Below the pieces are notes generated by a model. The model was not told where the DNA came from. It saw nothing but the letters and a program-made list of their open reading frames with translations, and made no database searches. From Kribbella pratensis (lineage in GTDB: Bacteria; Actinomycetota; Actinomycetes; Propionibacteriales; Kribbellaceae), in the NCBI RefSeq assembly GCF_004366075.1, contig NZ_SODU01000001.1, positions 558,001 through 622,000 of the forward strand: DNA of 64,000 nucleotides, given 5' to 3'. The translations under genes and the position numbers were made by a program. Below are positions 41,805 through 50,966 of the stretch, piece after piece; within the stretch, counting starts at the first letter, position 1, and every line of letters begins with the position of its first letter.

Positions 41805-43490
41805 TCAGACCTCGAGTTCTTCGCCGTGGGCGTTGATGGCGAGGTCGGGGTGGTGGAGGTCGAAGGCTGGGGACTCGGAGCGGATTCGGGGCAGCTTCTC
41901 GAAGTTGTGGCGAGGTGGTGGGCAGCTCGTTGCCCACTCCAGCGAGCGGCCCCAGCCCCATGGGTCGTCAACCTCCACCCGTGGGGTGCGGCGCGACTTG
42001 TAGATGTTGTACAGGAACGGCAACGTCGAGACTCCGAGGACGAACGCGCCGACCGTCGACACTTGGTGCAGCACGGTGAAGCCCTCGCCCGCGCGGTAGT
42101 CGGCGTACCGCCGCGGCATCCCCTCGACGCCCAGCCAGTGCTGCACCAGGAACGTCGTGTGGAAGCCGACGAACAGCAACCAGAAGTGCAACTTGCCCAG
42201 CCGCTCGTCGAGCATCCGCCCCGTCAGCTTGGGCCACCAGAAGTAGAACCCCGCGAACATCGCGAACACCACAGTGCCGAACACGACGTAGTGGAAGTGC
42301 GCGACCACGAAGTACGAGTCGTTCAACTGATAGTCCAGCGCCGGCGACGCGAGGATGATCCCGGTCAGACCGCCGAACAGGAACGTGACGAGGAACCCCA
42401 CCGACCAGAGCATCGGCGTGTCCAGCGAGACCGACCCGCCCCAGATCGTGCCGATCCAGTTGAAGAACTTCACCCCGGTCGGCACGGCGATCAGGAACGT
42501 CATGAACGAGAAGAACGGCAGGTTCACGCCGCCCGTCACGAACATGTGGTGCGCCCAGACCGCGATCGACAACGCCCCGATCGCGAGCGTCGCCGCGACG
42601 AGGCCGTAGTACCCGAAGATCGGCTTGCGGCTGAACACCGGGAGGATCTCGGTGATGATGCCGAAGAACGGCAGCGCGATGATGTACACCTCGGGATGCC
42701 CGAAGAACCAGAACAGATGCTGCCACAGCAGGGCACCGCCGTTCGCGGCATCGAACACGTGCGCGCCCAGCGTGCGGTCCGCCTCCAGCACCAGCAGGGC
42801 CGCTGCCAGGATCGGGAACGCGATCAGCACCAGGATCGACGTGATGAGGATGTTCCAGCAGAAGATCGGCATCCGGAACATCGTCATTCCCGGAGCGCGC
42901 ATGGTGATGATCGTGGTGATGAAGTTGACGCCACCCAGGATCGTGCCGAGACCGGCCATCCACAGTCCCATGATCCACAGGTCTCCCCCGATCCCCGGTG
43001 ATCGTATCCCTCCGTTCAACGGCGCGTACGCCGTCCAGCCGAAGTCGGCCGCCCCGCCCGGGCTCAGGAACGCGCCGAGGGTGATCAACCCGCCGAACAG
43101 GAACAACCAGTAGCTGAACATGTTCAGTCGCGGGAACGCCACGTCCGGCGACCCGATCTGCACCGGCATGATGACGTTGGCGAACCCGACGAACAGCGGC
43201 GTCGCGAACAGCAGCAGCATGATCGTGCCGTGCATCGTGAAGAGCTGGTTGTACACCTCTTCGTTCACGATCTGTAGTCGCGGCTCGGCCAGCTCGGCGC
43301 GGATGACCAGCGCCATCACGCCGGCGATCAGGAAGAACGCGAAGGACGTGACGAGGTACAACTGGCCGATCACCTTGTGGTCGGTCGTCGACAACAGCCG
43401 GCCGATCACCTGCCCCAGTGGCCGCCGCCCCACCTCGGCAGCGGTCGAGGTGCGCTCGGTGACTCCGGCATGCCCGCTGACAGTGGCCAT
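41805..43490 (-). CDS. ctaD: Cytochrome c oxidase subunit I
   Basis: A 561-residue, twelve-helix catalytic subunit of the aa3-type terminal oxidase, which reduces oxygen to water and pumps protons. Heme and copper ligands are visible: [13 protein letters not shown] (heme a His), [14 protein letters not shown] (CuB His and the cross-linked Tyr), [10 protein letters not shown] (CuB His pair) and [10 protein letters not shown] (heme a3 and a His). The ATG at 43490 gives [10 protein letters not shown]. The other oxidase genes (ctaC, ctaE, qcr) are not adjacent, which is usual for an additional or dispersed ctaD in actinobacteria. Confidence 0.97.
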   Translation of the reverse strand: MATVSGHAGVTERTSTAAEVGRRPLGQVIGRLLSTTDHKVIGQLYLVTSFAFFLIAGVMALVIRAELAEPRLQIVNEEVYNQLFTMHGTIMLLLFATPLFVGFANVIMPVQIGSPDVAFPRLNMFSYWLFLFGGLITLGAFLSPGGAADFGWTAYAPLNGGIRSPGIGGDLWIMGLWMAGLGTILGGVNFITTIITMRAPGMTMFRMPIFCWNILITSILVLIAFPILAAALLVLEADRTLGAHVFDAANGGALLWQHLFWFFGHPEVYIIALPFFGIITEILPVFSRKPIFGYYGLVAATLAIGALSIAVWAHHMFVTGGVNLPFFSFMTFLIAVPTGVKFFNWIGTIWGGSVSLDTPMLWSVGFLVTFLFGGLTGIILASPALDYQLNDSYFVVAHFHYVVFGTVVFAMFAGFYFWWPKLTGRMLDERLGKLHFWLLFVGFHTTFLVQHWLGVEGMPRRYADYRAGEGFTVLHQVSTVGAFVLGVSTLPFLYNIYKSRRTPRVEVDDPWGWGRSLEWATSCPPPRHNFEKLPRIRSESPAFDLHHPDLAINAHGEELEV

Positions 43491-43545
43491 GCGCTCCTCC
43501 GTATTGCCGCTTCCCTTCGATTAGACACCTATGGATCGTGATCAG

Positions 43546-44346
43546 CTAGCTTTGGGGCCCGGCAGCGATCATCGCGCGTACGTCGGCCAGTCGCAGCGTC
43601 GCGGGGTCGACGTCCATCAGGCACCACGTCGCCCCTGCCTCGGCGTACGGGCGCGGATCGACCGACGGCTCCAGGGCCACCGCGATGTCGTAGTCGTCCA
43701 GATCGCCCCGAAGTTCACGCAGTACGGCGGCAGGCTCGGCCACCTGATCCGGTGACGTGAGGTTCACCGGGAAGAATCCGTCGTACCGCGCCGCCCGCCG
43801 GACCGGCTTCGCATTGCCCGGGAACCCGGCGAGCCACACCGGCACCTTGCCGGCCACCGGGCGCGGCAGGAACTGCACGTCGTCGACGAGGTAGTGCTTG
43901 CCGTGGTGGTTCACCGGCTCCCCCGACCACCCTGCGGTGAGGATGTCCAGCGTCTCGTCCATCCGCTCGGCTCGCCTCCGGTCGTCCACTTCCTCGCCGG
44001 TCCTGGAGTACTCCTGCGCGAACCGGTCGCTGCCCAGCCCGACGCCGAGGATCAACCGGCCGCCCGAGAGCCGGTCCAGGGTTGTTGTCTCACGCAACAA
44101 CTTGGTCGGTCGGCGGCGCGCGATGGGTGAAACCATCGGCCCGAGCCGCAGTTGTTCCGTCGCGGTCGCCATCGCGCTCATCGTGATCCACGGGTCCGAC
44201 ACCTCGCGGATCGGTTCCCGCCACCACAACTGGTCCCAGAGGAAGAACCCGTCCCACCCGGCCTCCTCGGCCGCCGCCGCGAGCCGCGCGACCTCCCTCG
44301 GATCGGACAACTCGTCGAACAGCGGCAGCCAGATCGCGAACTTCAT
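43546..44346 (-). CDS. LLM class (F420-type) oxidoreductase
   Basis: A 266-residue luciferase-like TIM barrel. It has MKFAIWLPLFDELSDPREVARLAAAAEEAGWDG, RLGPMVSPIARRRPTKLLRETTTLDRLSGGRLILGVGLG and PVWLAGFPGNAKPVRRAARYDGFFPV. This pattern is typical of actinobacterial flavin- or F420-dependent enzymes. The substrate is unknown. ATG 44346 overlaps the alpha/beta hydrolase stop codon (ATGA), so the two are coupled in one operon under the divergent LysR. Confidence 0.87.
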   Translation of the reverse strand: MKFAIWLPLFDELSDPREVARLAAAAEEAGWDGFFLWDQLWWREPIREVSDPWITMSAMATATEQLRLGPMVSPIARRRPTKLLRETTTLDRLSGGRLILGVGLGSDRFAQEYSRTGEEVDDRRRAERMDETLDILTAGWSGEPVNHHGKHYLVDDVQFLPRPVAGKVPVWLAGFPGNAKPVRRAARYDGFFPVNLTSPDQVAEPAAVLRELRGDLDDYDIAVALEPSVDPRPYAEAGATWCLMDVDPATLRLADVRAMIAAGPQS

Positions 44347-45173
44347 CAGCGCTCCTCAGTGTGGGCGACGAGCTCGTCGACAAAGGTCTTCCAGTACGGC
44401 GCCGACAGTCCGTGTCCCATGCCCGCCAGCACTGCTAGCCGAGCGTCTGGCACCGCATCACGGATCGATTCACCATGCGGCAGCGGGAGCAGCGGATCCG
44501 CATCGCCGTGCAGCACGAGGACCGGCATCGTCAGGTCCCCGAAGCCACCGTTCCGCGGGCCGTCGAAGGTCATCGCGAAGTGGTTCGTCAGCGAGGCCTC
44601 GTAGTTCCGCGCTCGCGCCATGTCCTCCCGCACCAGCGCGCGGGCCTCGCTCTCGTCGAAGTGACCGGCCGCCTCGGCTTCGATCGACCGTACGACGTAT
44701 TCCTCGACCGCAGCGGCGTCGGCGAAGTCCGGCGTACCCAACCGTGGCATGTCAGCCGATGGCGGCGGGAGCCCGTCGTCGCCGGTGCTCGTCGACACGA
44801 ACGTCAGCGAAGCGACTCGCGACGCGTGGTCGACGCCGAGCATGAGCGCCGTACCGCCGGACATCGACTGCGCCACCACGTGCGCCCGCTCGACACCGAG
44901 CGCATCGAGCAGACCGACGGCGTCCGCCGCCAGGTCGCTCATCGCGTAGCCCGGTTCGCCGGTCGGGAACGACGTCGAGCGGCCGGTGTCGCGCTGGTCG
45001 TAGCGGATCACGAAGCGTCCGCGCGCCGCCAGTTCGGTGCACAGCCGGGCGTCCCACCAGAGCATGGACGCTCCAGCGCCATGGATCAGCAGGACCGCGG
45101 GATCAGCCGGGTCGCCGTACGTCTCCGCGCTGAGTTCGACGTTGTTGACTGCGTAAGTTGCGGAAGTTGTCAT
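44346..45173 (-). CDS. Alpha/beta hydrolase
   Basis: A 275-residue alpha/beta hydrolase. The oxyanion region is VLLIHGAGASMLWWD, the nucleophile elbow AQSMSGGTALMLG (Ser) and the acid VLHGDADPLLPLPHGE. The His is in LAGMGHGLSAPYW. It resembles the actinobacterial RdmC/aclacinomycin methylesterase-like group. I chose ATG 45173 (MTTSATYAVNNVELSAE); the nine-residue upstream extension lies in the LysR operator region. It probably hydrolyses an ester and is controlled by the divergent LysR. Confidence 0.87.
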   Translation of the reverse strand: MTTSATYAVNNVELSAETYGDPADPAVLLIHGAGASMLWWDARLCTELAARGRFVIRYDQRDTGRSTSFPTGEPGYAMSDLAADAVGLLDALGVERAHVVAQSMSGGTALMLGVDHASRVASLTFVSTSTGDDGLPPPSADMPRLGTPDFADAAAVEEYVVRSIEAEAAGHFDESEARALVREDMARARNYEASLTNHFAMTFDGPRNGGFGDLTMPVLVLHGDADPLLPLPHGESIRDAVPDARLAVLAGMGHGLSAPYWKTFVDELVAHTEER

Positions 45174-45212
45174 GCTTCGACCGTAGAAGCGGACGATCAT
45201 CGTGAAAAGCGA

Positions 45213-45226
45213 TTGATTCTTATCAA
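45213..45226. promoter_or_regulatory. LysR-type operator
   Basis: TTGAT-TCTT-ATCAA is a perfect inverted repeat of the T-N11-A kind, between the hydrolase start (45173) and the lysR start (45257). It probably binds the LysR regulator to control both directions. Confidence 0.65.
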
Positions 45227-45256
45227 AGCGATCGCCATCGGCAATAGAGTGTCGGC

Positions 45257-46126
45257 ATGTACGAGTTACGTCATCTGGCGACGCTGGCCGCTGTCGCCGA
45301 CGAGGGATCGTTCGGCCGCGCCGCGAGCAGGCTCGGGTACACGCAGTCGAGCGTCAGCCAGCAGATCGCGGTCCTGGAGAAGACAGCCGGCGGTCCGCTG
45401 TTCGACCGGCCCGGTGGGCCGAAGCCGGTCCGGATCACCCCGCTGGGCACCGTCGTCCTGCAGCACGGACGTGAGTTGCTGCGTCGCGCCGACGAGATGC
45501 GCGACGGGATCGAGCGATTCCGGGCCGGCGACAGCCGAATCGACATCGGCACGTTCCAAACCGTGTCGAACACGCTGCTGCCGCAGGTGATCCGCGGACT
45601 CCGCGACGCGCATCCCGGGTGTGACATCCGGCTGTTCGAGGAGGAGACCGATGATCCCGACCTCGCCGGGCTCGACCTGATGTTCTTCGACGGCCGGGGC
45701 GGCGACGGCATCGAGAACCTCAAGCTCCTGGACGACCCGTACTTCCTCGTCGCGAGGCCCGGCGACTTCCCGGCCGGGCCGGTCGCACTCGAGAGGCTCG
45801 ACGGACTGTCGCTGGTCGCGCATCCCGCGATCTGCCACCAGGCCGTCATCGAAGACTTCCTGAACGCCCGCGGCATCCGCCCGCAGGTCGTGTTCCGCAC
45901 CGAGGGCAACGAGGCACTACTCGCGATGGTCCGTGCGGGCCTCGGGGCGGCATTGATGCCGCGTCTCGCCGTACTCCGCGACGACGAGAGTCTGGCGCTG
46001 CATCAACTCACGCCAGAACTCCCGCCGCGGGAGATCGTCTTGCTGTGGCAGGCCGGCCGCACGCACTCACCGCTTGCGGCGCACGCGATCGAGCTCGCGC
46101 AGAGTGCGGCGGCCGCCCTGATCTAG
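45257..46126 (+). CDS. LysR family transcriptional regulator
   Basis: A 289-residue LysR regulator. The winged helix-turn-helix covers about 1-60 (RHLATLAAVADEGSFGRAASRLGYTQSSVSQQIAVLEKTAG). A periplasmic-binding-protein-like effector domain follows (IDIGTFQTVSNTLLPQVIRGLRDAHPGC, HPAICHQAVIEDFLNARGIRPQVVFRTEGNEALLAMVRAGLGAALMP). It is divergent from the alpha/beta hydrolase/LLM operon over a TTGAT-N4-ATCAA operator, so it probably activates that operon. Codon 4 is TTA, a rare leucine codon in this GC-rich DNA, which hints at bldA-like tRNA-dependent translation. Confidence 0.9.
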   Translation: MYELRHLATLAAVADEGSFGRAASRLGYTQSSVSQQIAVLEKTAGGPLFDRPGGPKPVRITPLGTVVLQHGRELLRRADEMRDGIERFRAGDSRIDIGTFQTVSNTLLPQVIRGLRDAHPGCDIRLFEEETDDPDLAGLDLMFFDGRGGDGIENLKLLDDPYFLVARPGDFPAGPVALERLDGLSLVAHPAICHQAVIEDFLNARGIRPQVVFRTEGNEALLAMVRAGLGAALMPRLAVLRDDESLALHQLTPELPPREIVLLWQAGRTHSPLAAHAIELAQSAAAALI

Positions 46127-46131
46127 CTGGC

Positions 46132-48159
46132 CTAACTGACGGTCAGGACCTTCGAGGCCGTCTGCGTGCCCTGGTGGTCAGCGTCCGCCAGCCACACCAC
46201 GCGGTACGTGTACGTGCCGCGTGCGGTCGGCTTGATCGAGAACGCGTACTTCCCGTTCGTCGTCAGCTTCCCGGTCGTCACGGCAACCCACGACGTACCG
46301 GAGCGACGCTGCAGGTACGCCGTCGTACCCGCATGGGGCGGATTCAAATAGCCGTACAGCAAGGTCGATCCGCCGAGCCTGATCGCCGCCGGAGTCAGGT
46401 ACGCCGACATCGCCGGATGGACCTGCACGAGCGCCGCCGCGCTCCGCGTCCCGAGCACGCCGGTGGCTCCGTTGTAGCCCCACATGTAGTACGTCGACAC
46501 CGCCGGCTTCTGCGTCGCCTTCGCCACACCGTTGGCGTCGGAGGTGAACGTGCCGACCGTCGACCACTTGCTGGCGTTCTTCGCCTTCGAGTACAGCACC
46601 ACCGGTACGCCGGCCAGCTTGGCGCCGTCCAGCCGGGTCACGGCCGTCGAGAGCGTCACCGCGCCGGTGTACATGATGGAGGCCGCGCTCGCCCCGATCG
46701 TCGCCTTCGAACCGACCAGCCGTACGTCGACGCCCGGGCCGATCTTGCCCTTGCTGTCCTTGACCCACACGCGGTACGCGTAGCTGGCCGAGTTCGCCAG
46801 CCCGGTGTGGGTGAACATGCTCGCGGTGCCGTTGTAGATCGGCGTACCCGCCGTCGGCAGCTGCGGCGGCGTCGAGCCCGATGCGGCGCGCACCATGATC
46901 TGCCCGAGCGTCGTGCTGGCAGGCTTCGTCCACCGCAGCGTGGCAGCCGCGACCCCACCCGACACGCTGAAGCTACTCACCGGAGGTGGCGGAGCGGTCA
47001 GGTTCAGGTAGTTCTTGTCGATGTTCAGCGTCACGCCACCGTTGGTCTCAGTCAGGTTGGCGTACTGGTGGACCCGCTGGTGGTTGTTCCAGTAGGTATC
47101 CGGGATGTACCGAGTCGACCCGACGGGCGTGTAGCCCCAGTGCGCGAACCAGATGTTGTCCGGTCGCGTGTAGGCCGTGCTCGTGTAGGCGCTGGCCAGA
47201 TCCGCGCCGCCCGACGAAGCACTCACGTACGCGCCGCCGAGGTAGCCACGCGAGTTCAGCTCTTGCGTCCAGCCGCTCAGGTACGAAAGCACGGACGCCT
47301 TGCACACGGCAGTCGACGGGTAGCCCTCGATGTCGCTGTAGATCGCGCTCCGCGGCGCGAACCCGAGCGCCTGCGCCGCGGCCACGGCGTTGATCGCTGC
47401 GTTCCGGCCCTGGGTGACTGCCGTCGACAGGATGGGCGAGATGCGGCTCGCGGCCGGGAACCTCGTCGTGCACGGCGCCTGCAGACCCACGTCGAGGAGC
47501 AGGAACTGCCAGCCCTTCGCGGCGTTCGTCGCGACCCAGTCCGAGGTCAGGTTCGGCTGCGTGGCGCACGTACGCACTCCGCCACTGATGTAGACGCCGA
47601 TACCCTGATAGTTCGGCCGCCACGCGTCCATGGTGGACTGCGGCGGCGCGTCGCAGGCGTCGAAACCCTGGCCCGCGAAGTTGCCTGTTGCAACGATCGT
47701 GGGAGTCACGGCTGCCTGCTCGGCCACTCGTACCGACGACGTCTTCGTCACCACCCGGCCGGTCGCGAGCAGGTCGCTCGCCGCACGCTCCGACCCCGGC
47801 GCGTAGTACGCCGTCGCGAGCACGCCCGCGTCGGTGACCGCGCGACGGAGCAGTCCGTCGCTGGACGGCTGCGACGTGGTCAGCGGTTCCAGGATCAGGC
47901 CGGAGCTCCGACCGACGAGGTGCGCGGGGCAGTTGGACTGCGCCGTACTGCGGCCCAGGTACACGGCCGGCTGGTCGAGTCGGACACAGGTGGTTGGGTT
48001 GGCGGCTACGTCGACGATCGGCCAGCTGGCCGGGACGGTCACTTGGTAGCCGCGGTACGAGACGGTTTTGGTGTCTTCAGCGGTGGCCGGCCCGCTCAAA
48101 GCGATTCCGGCGACCAGGCCAAGGGCAAGAGCGAGCCCCCCAGGTCTGAACAACCTCAC
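46132..48159 (-). CDS. Secreted DUF1906 glycoside-hydrolase-like protein
   Basis: A 675-residue secreted protein. The signal peptide is at about 1-27 (VRLFRPGGLALALGLVAGIALSGPATA, shown here only as its span and family-typical AxA end). After a domain of about 130 residues comes the DUF1906 TIM-barrel-like domain at about 160-390 (GQGFDACDAPPQSTMDAW, IGVYISGG, WQFLLLDVGLQAP, AIYSDIEGYPS, GGAYVSA, IWFAHWGY, HQYA). It resembles GH25-like lysozymes and keeps an acidic DIEG pair. The C-terminal half is Ig/FnIII-like beta domains. It may act on cell wall or polysaccharide. The start is GTG 48159 with GGGGAG upstream. Confidence 0.8.
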   Translation of the reverse strand: MRLFRPGGLALALGLVAGIALSGPATAEDTKTVSYRGYQVTVPASWPIVDVAANPTTCVRLDQPAVYLGRSTAQSNCPAHLVGRSSGLILEPLTTSQPSSDGLLRRAVTDAGVLATAYYAPGSERAASDLLATGRVVTKTSSVRVAEQAAVTPTIVATGNFAGQGFDACDAPPQSTMDAWRPNYQGIGVYISGGVRTCATQPNLTSDWVATNAAKGWQFLLLDVGLQAPCTTRFPAASRISPILSTAVTQGRNAAINAVAAAQALGFAPRSAIYSDIEGYPSTAVCKASVLSYLSGWTQELNSRGYLGGAYVSASSGGADLASAYTSTAYTRPDNIWFAHWGYTPVGSTRYIPDTYWNNHQRVHQYANLTETNGGVTLNIDKNYLNLTAPPPPVSSFSVSGGVAAATLRWTKPASTTLGQIMVRAASGSTPPQLPTAGTPIYNGTASMFTHTGLANSASYAYRVWVKDSKGKIGPGVDVRLVGSKATIGASAASIMYTGAVTLSTAVTRLDGAKLAGVPVVLYSKAKNASKWSTVGTFTSDANGVAKATQKPAVSTYYMWGYNGATGVLGTRSAAALVQVHPAMSAYLTPAAIRLGGSTLLYGYLNPPHAGTTAYLQRRSGTSWVAVTTGKLTTNGKYAFSIKPTARGTYTYRVVWLADADHQGTQTASKVLTVS

Positions 48160-48293
48160 ATTGCTCCCCAGTTCATCGTTGGACGGTGCCCCCAAGTGAA
48201 GGCGAGCGCCTGCGCTCCTGTCGAAGAGCATCCGGCACTCGCCTCGATGCCCAGATGCTATCGGCGCAGCAAGTTCAGCCGTCGGGCGGTCTA

Positions 48294-48317
48294 TTTTGGA
48301 TCGATCGGTCCATAACA
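48294..48317. promoter_or_regulatory. TetR operator upstream of tetR2
   Basis: ATTTTG-GATCGATCGGTC-CATAA (48294-48315) resembles ATTTTG-AACCGACCGATC-TAATA at 48941-48963, upstream of the MFS gene. Both carry ACCGAYCGATC in opposite or same-strand form. Their placement before the tetR gene and before its probable target suggests one repressor binding both. Confidence 0.5.
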
Positions 48318-48333
48318 TGCTAGGCTCGGCGGC

Positions 48334-48909
48334 ATGCCGAGACCGAGGACCTTCGACGAGGATCGTGCCGTGGATGCCGCGATGCGGGTGTTCTGGACGT
48401 CGGGCTACGAGGCCACCTCGACCCAGGACCTCTGCGCGGCGACCGGGCTCGGCCGGAGCAGCATCTACAACACCTTCACCAGCAAGCGCGATCTGTTCGA
48501 CCGTGCTCTGCGGCGGTACGTCGATCGCTTCACCGCCGCCCAGCTCGAGGTCATCGAGGACGCGACACTGCCGATCCGCGAGCGGGTCCGGCAGATCCTG
48601 TGGACCGCGGTGGAGCCGGATCCCGACGAGCCGGCCGGCTGCTTCGTGATCAACACGATCGTGGAGCTCGGCCCGAAGGACGCCGAGGTCGCCGATCTCC
48701 TCGATCGCGACCACGAGGCGAAACTCGCTGCGCTGACGACCGCCATCCAGGCGGCGCAGTCCGCCGGTGAGCTCGACCCGGAGCAGGACGCGGCCGGGCT
48801 CGCGACATACGTCTTCACCGTTCTCGGCGGCCTGCGCGTGGCCGCCCGCCGTGGCGCGACACCCGAGAGTCAGCGGATCGTCGTCGAGGCGACGCTGCGC
48901 AGTTTCTGA
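48334..48909 (+). CDS. TetR family transcriptional regulator
   Basis: A 191-residue TetR regulator. The helix-turn-helix opens PRPRTFDEDRAVDAAMRVFWTSGYEATSTQDLCAATGL and ends with GRSSIYNTFTSKRDLF. The C-terminal domain resembles the TetR_C subgroup near AcrR/QacR-like repressors (GCFVINTIVELGPKDAEVADLL). It precedes an MFS efflux gene on the same strand by 67 bp, with a related operator before each. It is likely a repressor of the efflux pump and of itself, released by the exported drug. Confidence 0.88.
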   Translation: MPRPRTFDEDRAVDAAMRVFWTSGYEATSTQDLCAATGLGRSSIYNTFTSKRDLFDRALRRYVDRFTAAQLEVIEDATLPIRERVRQILWTAVEPDPDEPAGCFVINTIVELGPKDAEVADLLDRDHEAKLAALTTAIQAAQSAGELDPEQDAAGLATYVFTVLGGLRVAARRGATPESQRIVVEATLRSF

Positions 48910-48940
48910 TTCCTGCCGGCTCTCGGTTCAGCACGCCGAG

Positions 48941-48965
48941 ATTTTGAACCGACCGATCTAATATT
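48941..48965. promoter_or_regulatory. TetR operator/promoter upstream of MFS efflux gene
   Basis: This AT-rich segment carries TTGAAC, ACCGACCGATC and TAATAT just ahead of the MFS start at 48977. The central 11-mer matches the operator upstream of tetR2. TAATAT could be the -10 box, giving a very short leader. Confidence 0.45.
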
Positions 48966-48976
48966 GAGAGGCTCCG

Positions 48977-50164
48977 ATGCCCCGCGCTGTCTACCTGCTC
49001 GGCCTGGCGATCTTCGCCCAGGGCACGTCCGAGCTGATGCTCGCCGGTCTGCTCCCCGAGATCGCGACCGATCTGAACGTCTCCATCCCCGCGGCCGGGT
49101 TGCTGATCTCCGCGTTCGCCGTCGGCATGCTCGTCGGTGCACCGATCCTGGCCGTCACAACGCTGCGCTGGTCCCGGCGCGCGGCGATGCTCGTCTTCCT
49201 CACGATCTTCGCGCTGACCCATGTGGCCGGTGCCCTCACCTCGTCGTACGGCGTGCTGCTCGCGACCCGGGTCGCGGGCGCCTTCGTGTACGCCGGATTC
49301 TGGGCGGTCGCCTCGGTGACCGCGATCGAACTGGCCGGACCGGAAGCACGTGCGAAGGCGGTGAGCGTCCTGGCGAGCGGTCTCACTGTGGCCACGATCG
49401 TCGGGCTGCCTGCCGGGACGTTGCTCGGCCAGTACCTCGGCTGGCGGTCGGCGTTCTGGGCGGTCGCCCTGTTGTCGGTCCTCGCGATTGGCGGTGTCGC
49501 CGCGACCATCCCGCGGGGACGCGGACAGAGCGCTCCCCGGCTGCGTCTCGAGCTGCGCAGCATGGCGAATCCGCAGCTCTGGCTCGCGTACGGGACGACA
49601 GCACTGTCGACCGGCGCGATCCTGGTGATCTTCAGCTACCTCGCTCCCCTGCTCACCGAGACCACCGGGCTGTCCGCGGCCTGGGTGCCGGTGATCCTGG
49701 CGCTGTACGGCGTCGGCGCGCTGGTCGGGATCACGATCAGCGGACGCACCGCGGATCGGCGACCTTTCAGCACGCTCGTCATCAGCCTGACCGGAGTGGT
49801 CGCCGCGGCGATCCTGCTCGCGCTCGCGACCGGCACACCGTGGCTCGCCATTCCCGCGATCATCGGTGTCGGGACGTTCGGCTTCGCCACGAACCCGGCG
49901 GTGAACTCGCGGGTGTTCGGCGTCGCCGGATCCGCGCCGACGCTCGCCGCCGCCTTCAACATCTCGGCCTTCAACGTCGGCATCACGGTCGGGCCCTGGC
50001 TCGGCGGCCTGGCGCTCGACGCGGGCGCGGGCTATTCCGCGGTCGGCTGGATCGGCGCGGGTCTCGGAGTGCTTGCCTTCGGCACCATTCCGCTCGCCGT
50101 CCGGGCCGCGGGCCGGAGTACTCAGCCGGCGTACGAGAGCGCGAGCTCGACGACCGGCGCGTAG
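48977..50164 (+). CDS. MFS drug efflux transporter (Cmx/CmrA-like, DHA1 family)
   Basis: A 395-residue permease with twelve helices. AIFAQGTSELMLAGLLPEIATDLNVSIPAAGLLISAFAVGM is the N-terminal signature of chloramphenicol-type DHA1 exporters (CmlR/Cmx), and RVAGAFVYAGFWAVA and GLPAGTLLGQYLGWRSAFWAVA are also family-like. It probably exports chloramphenicol-like or other hydrophobic drugs; the substrate range is inferred from family only. ATG 48977 follows GAGAGG. It is controlled by the upstream TetR. The 3' end overlaps the convergent phosphotransferase gene by 43 bp. Confidence 0.85.
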   Translation: MPRAVYLLGLAIFAQGTSELMLAGLLPEIATDLNVSIPAAGLLISAFAVGMLVGAPILAVTTLRWSRRAAMLVFLTIFALTHVAGALTSSYGVLLATRVAGAFVYAGFWAVASVTAIELAGPEARAKAVSVLASGLTVATIVGLPAGTLLGQYLGWRSAFWAVALLSVLAIGGVAATIPRGRGQSAPRLRLELRSMANPQLWLAYGTTALSTGAILVIFSYLAPLLTETTGLSAAWVPVILALYGVGALVGITISGRTADRRPFSTLVISLTGVVAAAILLALATGTPWLAIPAIIGVGTFGFATNPAVNSRVFGVAGSAPTLAAAFNISAFNVGITVGPWLGGLALDAGAGYSAVGWIGAGLGVLAFGTIPLAVRAAGRSTQPAYESASSTTGA

Positions 50165-50919
50165 GCCGCGCGTCGGTCGTCCGTCCAGGTCGCGGCACCG
50201 CCGGCGAGGTCGTCGGTCGTCATGCGGTAGATCAGCGCGCGCACCAGCATCTGGCCCCACTCCGGCAGGTGCGCCCATCGTGCAGCCAGCTCCGGTTCGG
50301 CGGCGTACCAGCACAGTGCGTCGGCGACCGCGACTGCCGCCGCCCAGGACGGCGGTCGCCAGTAGACCGGCCAGTCGATGATCGCCGGCGGGAGACCGTC
50401 GGCGAACATCACGTTTCCCGGCAGATCACCGTGCACCACCTGCGCCGCCAGGTCCACCGGCCGCCACGCGGCAACGAGCGGCCCGACCAGGTCGACGTAC
50501 GCCGGACTTCCGTCGACCGACTGTTCTCGCCAGGCGACGCGGTCGCCGTCCGCCCACGGATCGTGGCGGCTGTCGATGAACTCCGGCCGCGGCAGCCCGG
50601 CAACGGCCTCATGAAATGCGGTCGCGGCGGTAAGGATCTCGTCCTGCCGCCGCACATCCGTCGCACCGACCAGCAGCTCGCTGGCTTCCCATCCGGACGC
50701 GACCCACGCACCGTCCCGGGCCCGCACCGGCCGCGGTACCCGGAAGTCTCCGGACTCCGGCAAGCTGTTCAGCACCTCGGCGCGCCATCCGGACTCCGCG
50801 TCGGCGCGCTTGAGTACGACCGCTCCGGAACGCCAGGTCTCCCCCTGTCCCCCGGCCAACCGAACGGGCGGCTCTGCCAGGCCGAAGGCGTCCAGCACCA
50901 ATCGCGACGGTCCCTGCAT
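50122..50919 (-). CDS. Phosphotransferase (aminoglycoside phosphotransferase-like fold)
   Basis: A 265-residue kinase-fold protein. GAVVLKRADAE carries the ATP Lys. QVVHGDLPGNVMFADG is the catalytic loop HGDLxxxN, and PAIIDWPVYWRPPSWAAAVAVADAL the metal-binding Asp segment. This set is typical of the actinobacterial TIGR02569-type family of unknown substrate. ATG 50919 is divergent from the AfsR-like gene with 47 bp between. Antibiotic phosphorylation is possible but not shown. Confidence 0.8.
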   Translation of the reverse strand: MQGPSRLVLDAFGLAEPPVRLAGGQGETWRSGAVVLKRADAESGWRAEVLNSLPESGDFRVPRPVRARDGAWVASGWEASELLVGATDVRRQDEILTAATAFHEAVAGLPRPEFIDSRHDPWADGDRVAWREQSVDGSPAYVDLVGPLVAAWRPVDLAAQVVHGDLPGNVMFADGLPPAIIDWPVYWRPPSWAAAVAVADALCWYAAEPELAARWAHLPEWGQMLVRALIYRMTTDDLAGGAATWTDDRRAAYAPVVELALSYAG

Positions 50920-50966
50920 GACTGCACTCTTTCATCGCTAGGGTTGACGCGGCGGTGGGAGGCTGA

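Noticed and set aside
46045..48315. 756-codon rightward open frame opposite the DUF1906 gene
   Set aside because: Shadow frame without motifs or ribosome site; the leftward frame has a signal peptide and domains.
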